From Pteria penguin (lineage: Eukaryota > Mollusca > Bivalvia > Pterioida > Pteriidae): DNA of 64,000 bases. Positions 47,001 through 59,000 of the stretch are shown here, piece after piece. How positions within the stretch are numbered: position 1 is the stretch's first letter; every line of letters starts with the position of its first letter. Both the position numbers and the translations under genes were made by a program. The DNA lies in the NCBI GenBank assembly GCA_035048485.1, contig CM068583.1, forward strand, positions 42,825,542-42,889,541. The letters are read 5' to 3'. Under the pieces are notes generated by a model. It saw only the letters and a list, made by a program, of their open reading frames with translations. It did no database searches and had not been told where the DNA came from.

Positions 47001-50000
47001 TTACCAATATCTTTTTCTGCCTGCTATGCTCAAAATCCAGAATATGCAGTGAATTTGTCTTTAACATTAAAAAAATCTGCTCAAATATTAACTTTATATC
47101 TGATACTATGTAGAATCTGCATCTGCAGGGCACCTTGTTTAAGACCTTTCATTTCATGCCACAATAGCATGGGAAATGATGTCACAAATCCACAGAATTA
47201 CCAGACGCCATTTTGTATGACTGTAAACTGAGGGAAATTTGTCAGCAATGTGAAAACCTTGAGTACAGCTATTAAAATGATTGCAAGTCTTCTTACTTGG
47301 TGTAATGGTCTATATACATGTTGATCTTCAAGTTCATACATATTTTTACAACTGTGAGCGTGAAATATTAAGAGATAGAGTGTCTTGTAAACACATTGTC
47401 TTACATGCACTGAATTACCAGAGACAAGGATATACCACCCTGACCGGTGTCTGGGGTATTTGACCCTTGATTAATTGCCTGGAAAAAATTGGATAAAACA
47501 ACAAGAAATAGGAGGTATGATTTTAATGCTAAAAATTGAAGGAACTCTATCCAAATGGAAGTGGTCTCTGTATATGTAGTCAGATTCCTATCACACTCAG
47601 AGTAATATATTACTGATTGATCATTCATACCTGATTTCACATTTTCGCCATTATCATTGTCCCTGTCTTTATCATCTTCATCATGATCCTCATTATCATC
47701 ATCTGCAACATCATCCTCATTATAAGCATCCGTATCATCACCCTCATTATTATCATCTGTATCATTGCCCTCATTGTTAACATCTGCTTCAAATGAAGTT
47801 TTCATTGAAGGTACTACAAAGAAATTATAGACTTCTGTAACGACAAGAATAAGAGGTGAGGGAAGGGGGAATTAAAATAACAAATGTGCAAATAGCTTTA
47901 TGTTCCTCAAAGAAATAACAGTATCATTAATGTAAATGTAGTGTTATCACAACCCAAACATCATGCGTCTTGTCACACAAATACAGATGGATTAAAGTGC
48001 ATATATTTTGATTTTCATTGCTCTGTAAACCACAATGGTCACTACAACATATGGCATGAAATGAGCTGGCATCCCATGCATCATATGATGACATGTCAGA
48101 TTCCTGTCACACTCATACAGTGGTATATGAAATGAGATTCCTGTCACACACATACAGTGGTATATGTGTAGTGAGATTCCTGTCACACACATACAGTGGT
48201 ATATGTGTAGCGAGATTCCTGTCACACACATACAGTGGTACATATGTAGTGAGATTCCTGTCACACACATACAGTGGTATATGTGTAGTGAGATTCCTGT
48301 CACACACATACAGTGATATATATGTAGTGAGATTCCTGTCACACACAGTGGTATGTGTGTAGTGAGATTCCTGTCACACACATACAGTGGTATATATGTA
48401 GTGAGATTCCTGTCACACACATACAGTGGTATATGTGTAGTGAGATTCCTGTCACACACATACAGTGGTATATATGTAGTGAGATTCCTGTCACACACAG
48501 TGGTATATGTGTAGTGAGATTCCTGTCACACACATACAGTGGTATATGTGTATTGAGATTCCTGTCACACACAGTGGTATATGTGTAGTGAGATTCCTGC
48601 CACACACATACAGTGGTACATATGTAGTGAGATTCCTGTCACACACAGTGGTATATGTGTAGTGAGATTCCTGTCACACACAGTGGTATATGTGTAGTGA
48701 GATTCCTGTCACACACATACAGTGGTATATATGTAGTGAGATTCCTGTCACACACAGTGGTATATGTGTAGTGAGATTCCTGTCACACACATACAGTGGT
48801 ATATGTGTATTGAGATTCCTGTCACACACAGTGGTATATGTGTAGTGAGATTCCTGCCACACACATACAGTGGTACATATGTAGTGAGATTCCTGTCACA
48901 CACAGTGGTATATGTGTAGTGAGATTCCTGTCACACAGTGGTATATGTGTAGTGAGATTCCTGTCACACACATACAGTGGTATATGTGTAGTGAGATTCC
49001 TGTCACACACATACAGTAGTACATATGTAGTGAGATTCCTGTCACACACATACAGTGGTATATGTCTAGGAAGATTCCTGTCACACACATACAGTGGTAT
49101 GTATGTAGTGAGATTCCTGTCACATACATACAGTGGTACATCGAATCACACACATATGCTGCAAGGGTAGAAATTAAGAAAAAAAGTATGGTTTTCCAGA
49201 CAGAATACCACTATACTGTGTCCTGGTATCCCGTCTGAATATTTGGCATTCCATCTTTGTTGATGGTCATTCATTGACTGCAATCCAACAATAAAAACTG
49301 TGCTTATAAATACTTATTGTATCTTTATCATTCCCGATGGAATACTCAGCAACTCAAAGTCGGTTTCCCTAAGAAAAAAATTAGTATCCCAGTGACTACA
49401 ATGTACATAATATCGCCAATTTCGAGCCCTGTGACGATATGCATATTATATTATTGATATCATCAATCATTCATACCTGATACCATAGAATCATTGTCAT
49501 TATTATCATTCATACCTGATACCATAGAATCAGTGTCATTATTATCATTCATACCTGATACCATAGAATCATTGTCATTATTATCATTCATACCTGATAC
49601 CATAGAATCAGTGTCATTATTATCATTCATACCTGATACCATAGAATCAGTGTCATTATTATCATTCATACCTGATACCATAGAATCATTGTCATTATTA
49701 TCATTCATACCTGATACCATAGAATCAGTGTCATTATTATCATTCATACCTGATACCATAGAATCATTGTCATTATTATCATTCATACCTGATACCATAG
49801 AATCATTGTCATTATTATCATTCATACCTGATACCATAGAATCAGTGTCATTATTATCATTCATACCTGATACCATAGAATCAGTGTCATTATTATCATT
49901 CATACCTGATACCATAGAATCAGTGTCATTATTATCATTCATACCTGATACCATAGAATCACTGTCATTATTATCATTCATACCTGATACCATAGAATCA

Positions 50001-53000
50001 TTGTCATTATTATCATTCATACCTGATACCATAGAATCACTGTCATTATTATCATTCATACCTGATACCATAGAATCAGTGTCATTATTATCATTCATAC
50101 CTGATACCATAGAATCATTGTCATTATTATCATCATCATCTGCTTCACTCTCTTTTACATCCAACTGCTGCTCATTGTCAGAAGGGCCAACATCAAAAGG
50201 ATCATCATCTGAAAAAAATGCATTTCAAACATTTTAATAAGACAACAATTATTAATCTTTAACTTCAATGGTATACAATAAGTGAAATGGTCGAAATAGA
50301 CATAATTAATAAGTCTGTCTTAAAGAGCAGCCATTGCTGTGTACTAGACTATGATTTATTCACAAATTCAGTGTTGTAAACTTGTCTTTATCAGAGGTTG
50401 ACATTCGCACGAGCTTCTTCGATTTTCAGGTCATCCAAATGGAACTTGGCTTATCCAAGATCCACCAATTCACTGCCACATTGTTAAACAACATTTTCAA
50501 TACTGGAAATTATGGTAGTGCAAAGTTCAACACTTAGTCCGACACATTACAAGCATGAGATCCATGTTGCCAAGTGACCAAGTATTACTGGTATTGGGAT
50601 ATTTAGCTCCCAATCTCTGGCTTGGCTCAAATAAAGTCATCAGAAATTGATCATGGCCAGTGAAATTATTGAAAATCTAGGTAACAAGATTCTGGTATTC
50701 CCGACGGAATACTCAGCAACTCAAAGTCGGTTTCACTAAGAAAAAAATTAATATCCCAGTGACTACAATGTACATAATATCGCCATTTCGAGCCCTGTGA
50801 CGATATGCATATTATATTATTGATATTGATATATGCAATCAGATTCCTAACACAGACAGAGTGATATATACTGTAAAAGGAGAAAAGCAATCTCTTTAAA
50901 TTTCCTTTCTGAAATTATAACATAAATAAGCTTAATCATTCATACCTGATACCATAGAATCATTGTCATTATTATCATTCATACCTGATACCATAGAATC
51001 ATTGTCATTATTATCATTCATACCTGATACCATAGAATCATTGTCATTATTATCATTCATACCTGATACCATAGAATCAGTGTCATTATTATCATTCATA
51101 CCTGATACCATAGAATCAGTGTCATTATTATCATTCATACCTGATACCATAGAATCATTGTCATTATTATCATTCATACCTGATACCATAGAATCATTGT
51201 CATTATTATCATTCATACCTGATACCATAGAATCAGTGTCATTATTATCATTCATACCTGATACCATAGAATCAGTGTCATTATTATCATTCATACCTGA
51301 TACCATAGAATCCTTGTCATTATTATCATTGGTTTGAAACCAATCCAGCAAGATATGTAAAATTAAACTTGTTTAAGTCTTTATCCAATAGCAGTTTAAC
51401 AATTAATTCAGCAATCAGCATTACATTATATTAATGCAAAACAACATCAAATTACATATGATAGATGTTGTACGCATGCATAAAAAACTGGCAGCAAAAT
51501 TGATTTTAGATCTCATGACTAAGTAGTTTACATTTTCTATGTTTTCTATCTTGCAGTTGACAATTCACTCGTTGACAACTAACCTTTGCTGCATCATGGT
51601 TGAATGTTCATGGTCTACCATTGCTGACCATGGTTATCATTGCCAATCATGGATAAGTATAGGCAACCATTGGTGACCATGATTGACCTATGTCGACCAT
51701 GGTAACTTATATCCATGGTCAACGACTGTTATTTAAAGTTAAAACTGGTGACTCATTGCTGACCATGGTCAACCAATGCTAACCATGGTAAACCAATGCC
51801 AATCATAGTGTACCATGGCTGTCCATGGTTAAATGACCAATTAATATGACCATGGTTTAATGATCATGGTCAACCATTGCTTACCATGGTAAATCAATGC
51901 TAACCGTGGTCTATCATGGTCGTCCATGGTTTGACCATGGTTAAATGACCATGGTTGACCAATCTAACAACTATCTTCAAGTGTTGTCAAACATGGTCAC
52001 TTTTTGCAGGGGAAGTGCCCAAGGGAGCAAAATGTACTGTCAGACATACCTAGAAATGCAGAAAGCATTGCAGACAGGACATGTTCTGTTTTTAAGGTCA
52101 AATACTTTCAGAAAGGACATATCAATATTCATTCAGAAACAACAAATGGATAATCTTGAAACTGTAATAGCGCAACTATTAAGATCATCTGAATTGGCCA
52201 AGTTATTTTCAACTGTACCTGCTCGGACAGACAAGTAAGAAAACATGTTTCAATAATATTGTTTGAGACACAACAAAAATGTTGGAATAAGCCTGATCTT
52301 GGCAACTTGAATAATTGAAGTCTTACATGTGGTTTCCATTCCATTTGAACACAAAGGTGTATCCATTATTCTTGATTTTATCAATGTTCTTGCTCCTATT
52401 GCTCCTTTTTCCAACATATTCCAAAAGGAATGCCCCTTTTGGAAAGCTCTTTTCAGCAAAGACCCCAAATCCTAAAGAAGAAGAAAAAAGCTGTCAAAAG
52501 ATCAAATGTCTCCCCTAATACAAAATGAGAGATTACCTGCTTTGTCTTTGACAATGTTCAGTTCTAGAGGAATAGGTGATATCTTTGAAAATGGAACTCA
52601 CTGAAGATTAAATAAGGTTGTTTAATTTGTTTATCAGTTTCCAATGCCTGTGTAAATTTGTACTGTCATAAATACAATAACATCAATGAGATGAAGTTAT
52701 TTGCAACACACACATGTGCATCATGTTCAAGTCATGACAAGGTACCGATATACTGAATATCATCATTGTACATTAACTACATTTATTTCAAATACAAAGA
52801 GTTTCACTAAGATGACTGAATCTTTCCCAGAAATAATCCTTGCATTTACATTGTAATTTAGTTGGGCCCTACAACTTTCAAATGTATATGCATAATAAAA
52901 AAAATTGATAGATTTACAAAAAAAACATAAGGCTGATGTAAGAGTTGATCCCCTTCGTACTTTCAATTTCACAAGGATCATGAGTATCCTGACCAGTTTG

Positions 53001-56000
53001 AACCAGAAACTTGTGGTCTTAACTTAATTTTATATGCATCTTTTAAAATGGAATTGATGGAGATTGTTTCAAAAGCATCAAAGTCAGACATACATGTATA
53101 TATCTACCCTCCACCCACCCCTGAACATTTTCTCACCTGATTTACATTGATCTAAAAAATGACTCATTAATTTAGCTTATTACATGGAGTTTTCTTCTCC
53201 ATATATAATTCAGAACTTCTTTTCGAAATAAAATTTGCTTATCTGCGGATATATTGAGAACCAGGATTATAAAAGCTTTGAAGTTGCTAAGTCTATCTGC
53301 TTTATAGGAAATTTACTCCACTGATGTGTTCATTTATGAATGAAAATACTGTTGTCTTGGTGGCACGAAAACAGCAAGAGTCATTGATGAATTGCAAATC
53401 TCAATGTCAGCCATGTTTCCAATTTTGGTTTTTGATGCATTTTAGAGAATTAAGTCTCAAAGGGCGGTAAGACAGTTAAAAAAGTATCGCGGTTTTGACT
53501 TGGTGTAATGTGTATTATATCGTGGGCACAGTATCAATACATATCGTAGTATGGATATATTGTTACAGCCCTACATCAGTGGTGAAAAAGTCGATCAACA
53601 GAACTTTTTTATCTCTGAATATTGAAATATTTTGACTTCATGATTTCATTTAAAAGCAAAGACATTGACAAACAATTTTGCACTCATCCCTGGTGACAAG
53701 CCCAGTTGAAAAGCCCTTGTCTTTGTCCTATTTTTACCTGTCCAGGACGAGTGGATGGGTACATTTGTTTCACCCTGAAGTATCTCCAACTTCTGCACAA
53801 CAATATGCATGCACACAAATTAAAGCACACCTTGTGAACAAGTTTTTGGTGGCAGAAAAGTTACTGTCCTACTACATTCCCTGCTTTCTACAGTTTTTGC
53901 CCCATGTGTCAACTTTCTGTTCCCTAAATTTAAAGTTTACCTATCTGGAAAAAGATACAAATCACGCAATACCCTTGGGTCAGCAATTGATCAATATGAT
54001 GGGAGCTAGTCCTATTTGAGCAACATTTGGACCTGCTTGCATAATTGCTACGCAAATTTTTGAAGGTTTTGCATAAAAGCTATGCAAGTATTTTTTTCTT
54101 GAGGGTTAACTAACAAAATATATGTATGGCAAAATTATGCAGCTATGCATCTTAATTGAACCACTGCATAACTCTGTGAAATATTGACTGTTATCTTCAA
54201 AATTCTAACTCATCCTTTATCTTCTTATTTCTAAGCTATATTTGAAATTTAGTTGCTACAGTCAAATTCATATTGAAGTTATTTGACTGAAATGAAGATT
54301 TCTCATATTCAAAGTCCCATAATTCCAGTAAATATAGATGGATTTTCCAGACCTTTGAACTCATCCAATATATTTCATTGCTATAAAGCTAGCTGTACAC
54401 CAAATTTGATTTAAATCCAATAACAAATCAGGAAGTTATTTGATGGTAAAGGTCAAACAGACAGACACTGACACACGGACCAAAAACAATATGCCCCCCC
54501 CCTAGGCCTTTAGCCAAATGCAGCTATGACTGAGACTCGTGATCACATGATTCATATCAATAAACACTATGGCGGTAGTTAGACTTACACTTTCAAAGAC
54601 TTCAAAAAAAAAAAAACCAGAAGTGCAATATGAGCAATGTTGATGTTATCAACAGCTGTGTCTGCCATTGATAGCTATTAAGTTAGCTTTAAAGTTTAAT
54701 AATATAAGCTCGAATGCATGTATATCAAACGTTAACGAGAGAATAAAGTTATGGCAGTGTCCTGGACACGATCGCAAGTGTCAGCGTTTGAATATCTCTG
54801 ACATAATGGGATATACACACGGTTTACGTCACTCATGTATTGTTTATATGTTATAATGCAATGCTTAAAAATGTGAAAGGTACTTATCAAGTTTTAATTT
54901 CAATTTGTTGCCTTTGTTTTTAATTTGAATTATGGTGTTGTTATCTACGAAATCATTTACAAGTTAAATTTTTTGACGAGTGGATCACAGCCAGTGTGGC
55001 ACAGTGGTTAGCGTGTTCAGCTTCTGATCGAGAGGTCGCCGGTTCGAGCCCCGTCCTGGCCACACTGGTGTTCTGTCTTTCGGATGAGACAGTAAAAACC
55101 GAGGTCAAGTGTCATGGTAGGCGTGACACGTAAAAGATCCCAACGGTGGGTCCGTTGCACAGGTCTAAATTTGTATGCCCTGCATCAGGCAGATGCCGTC
55201 ACCATATACGTGAAATATGCGTGGTGTGACATTAAACAAAATCAAACAATCAAACGAGGTTTGGACGATTACTTTTTGTCTTGCACTTGCCCTGCGGACA
55301 AGTATAGTTCAAAAAGTTTTTCCTGACCCCTGTAAATGTGTGTGAAAACAGCCAAGTGTCATTATTCATGGAATATCCCTCATAATGTACATGTATATAA
55401 TATAGCTTACTTATACATACATTACTGAACATTTCAGTGTTAATCAATGTATCGGGTCTGTTATTACAGAAGGACTTGCAAAATACATGTGATATGAAAA
55501 TTTGAGTTGATTTAAAATTCTTACCAATGTAATGATTGATCCAGCGCTTCTGGAATCCTGGCTTGTCTAGACCAGCCTGGCACCAATAATTAGCATCAGC
55601 ATCTGGGGTTAGTCTTCTCTGTTAAAAATAAAATTATCTTGATGAAATGTTGAGCCTTCCTTTAAAATTAGGGATTTTAACTTTGATTTTAAAATATATT
55701 TTAAGCATTAAATATCTTAATGAAATATTAAGACTTCTATATTGTCGAAATCAAAGATGGCTGCAATGTGGCCATCTTGTTTTGGATCAGTTCAAAAATG
55801 GTACAACGCACAATGTTATATAGACCTAAAATGGAAACTTACAAGTTAAAACAAGAGATCCCAAAGGGATCTTGGTGCCCACCATCATAAGTTCTTTGTT
55901 AGATCTATGACAGACTGTTATTTTTTGTACTTTTCTCTTCTATATATACCTACAGGATATGCTAACAATTCACACCACCTGCCCTAATTGACCAATGAAG

Positions 56001-59000
56001 TGCATTGTTCTTCTAGGTGATAAAGATTGCTGCCTGGCAGCCATGTTTGTTTTCTGATCTATTTAAAAATGTGATGTGCACAACTTAACCTCAGGGGCAA
56101 CCCTTCTGTCAAGTTTTAAAAAGATCCTCTCAGTACTTTGTGAGAAATAGTGATAAACTTTCAAAGTCAAAATCCAAGATGGACACCTGTCGGCCATGTT
56201 TGTTTTCCAATCCATCTCAAAATGTGATATCAACAACTACACCTCAGGGGGAACCTTCATGTCAAATTTCAAAAAGATCCCTTCAGTCCTTTCTCAGAAA
56301 TAGAGGTAACAAACTTTCAAAGTCAAAATCCTAGATGGCCACCTGTCAGCCATGTTTGTTTTCTGATCCGTCTGAAAATGCGATATGCACAACTACGCCT
56401 TAGGGGAAACTTTCATGTCAAATTTCAAAAAGATCCCTTCAGTTCTTTCTGAGTTGTTAAAGGACGGACAGACAACGGACCATGGACGCAGAGTGATTTA
56501 AATAGCCCACCATTTGATGATAGTGGGCTAAACACAGTAACATTCAGCACCGTAGTAATATTAACAAGTATTGTTTACAGATGACAGACGACTGGCATGT
56601 ATGAACCATTAATTGATAAGGGCGATGCAAACAGCCCAAAATCTGTAGATGGTAAGCTAAAAATGAGTACTGAATTGTACAAACTCCTTTTGGCAAGTAA
56701 AGAATTACTACTTCTATCCAGATTAACCGTGTGGATTGCAACCAGAAACAAATGTAGAAAATTAACAATAAACTCATGGGTAATAAATTCTTAAACAAAC
56801 CTACCATTGAACAAAACGAATAAGATTTAAACAACAAATTTTGAAAATTTCATTGATGTTTGTTACAGAATGCTTTAAAATTCTACTCATTGCATTCTTT
56901 TTGGGAGTGGGAAAAATTGTGATTGGGGGTGGCCATTACGGTAATTGGTACTCTTTTTTCAGAAACCACCAAAGTGTTTTTGGGACATTCATGATGTCAG
57001 TACCGTCCAAAAGCCCCAATGTTTGTTAGGAACGACATACGGCACTGAAAAGCATACATGTAACCACTCAGAATTTAATGTCAACCAATGCAAATTGCAA
57101 AATTTGCTTTAAGGGACTCACAATTTTAGCCATATTTTAGCTAGATAAATTGTAAAATATAAGTTGTCAGAAATAACGTCTGAATTTGTATTTACACCAC
57201 AGTGATACGTTCTCGCTACTAGGGCGAGTTCTCTATGAAAATGTACTCATTCAAATCAAGTGAATTTTACGAACCGTGATTGAGGTCAGCAATGTACGGA
57301 TGATTCGCCCCGAGTACTGAATATATAAATTGACGATATCTTAAATCAAATTCCAGTGAGTACGTTCTGATACTTGTCTTGACAGATGAAGAAACCCTTT
57401 GTACTTTTTGTATTAAAATGAACTTTCTATATATTTGTCTTTGTGTCCTCATGAATCCATGATTGACAGACCAAAAAAATAATGACTTTTAAGATACATG
57501 TACATTACATTACGGACGAAAGACGGATGGCAATAGCTCAGGTGAGCTAAAAAAAGTGCTGTGGCCTGCACTGAGCAGCATAATCAAAGTATTCATTGCA
57601 ACTCTCTTCATGTTTCTTTTGGCTGAACATCAATATCACTCATCTCATTCAAATGAAAACAATACTCAATCGATAATGCAAGATGCTTCACCACAATAAA
57701 GTTAAAGTGTTAAAGTGCAGGTTTCAAATCTTGTATTAGAGTCTACGACCCTATTCACACGCCCTTATATTTTAACCCCCTGGGGAGCATATAGCCGGCT
57801 ACCATTTTCAGCACTCATTCTAGTCACTCATATTACAATCTTTCTCGTCAATGCCAGGTACTCATTTACTCCTGGGTGGAGAGAGTACACTGTAAAGTAA
57901 AGCATCTTGCCCAAGGACACAACACCATAGCTGGGTCCTCCCGATTACGAGTCCAGTGTGTTAACCACTAAGCCACATGCCTTTACAATGGACAAAGAAT
58001 GATCACAGTAGGTCACCATGACTATATGCATTCAGGTGACCTACATGTACATGTAATCAATTTATATCAAAATAAAGTTTGAAACAATACCTTATTAGGT
58101 GGTCCTGTTATTTCATTTTTTTCCAGTGCCAGTTTCAGCTGCAAATACAGCAAAATGTTTAATACTTTGATTTCAATAAATAATGGCGATGGCATCTAGT
58201 CCACTAGTCATACATGTAGATAAATGATAAAATAAGTTCAACGACAAACTCATAAACAGAATGTTGAGAATGGTAATTATATGCAGACCTGTGTACCCTC
58301 AAATAATTTTTCAGTAAGAAGGGACCCTGCTTTTCATACGAGTATTTTTAAGTGATTTTCAGAGAGATTTTTCCAAGTCATATATGTTTATAATTTCAAT
58401 CACACCTATAGCATCATTGTTATGCAGAAAAACCAGAAGACTCTGTCGAGACTGGAGCTCTACTGATCGCCTCTTATTAAACAACAATATACTTTCAAAG
58501 AAGAAGGGGGAAAATATATTTGGACCACACCCATATGTGGGGCCCCAAGGGGTCCAGACCAGACCAAAATTGCACATGCACAACTAGACCACCTATCCAA
58601 CAAAATGAGACTATAATTAGGTCTCTAGGATATATACCTTCAGAGAAGAAGACGAAACAAGATTTTGGGACCACGCCCCTTTTGTGGGGCCCAAATGGGT
58701 CCACACTGGACCAAAATTGCACATTCACAACTAAACCACCTACTACACAAAATGAGACTATAATTAGGTCTCTGGGATATATACCTTCATAGAAGAAGCA
58801 GGGATCATTTTAGATGGGGCCATTGGCCCCCTAATTTTTTGAATGGCCCATGTGTTTTAGAGATTTTCTTTAATTTTCTATGTAATGGCCCCTCCAAATT
58901 GTATTTTTTCTTTGAAAATGACTAAAATGACCCTCCAACTTCATAATCCAAAATAATCCCTGAGAAGAGGGAAAAAGATTTTTAGGCCACACCCATTTGT

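Noticed and set aside
35066..49145. CRISPR-like direct repeats
   Set aside because: Units are contiguous, with no unique spacers, and the DNA is eukaryotic.
49494..50237. Plus-strand 247-codon frame (IPDTIESVSLLSF repeats)
   Set aside because: It is the opposite strand of the exon 4 array. The minus strand has the splice sites and the continuity with exon 4.
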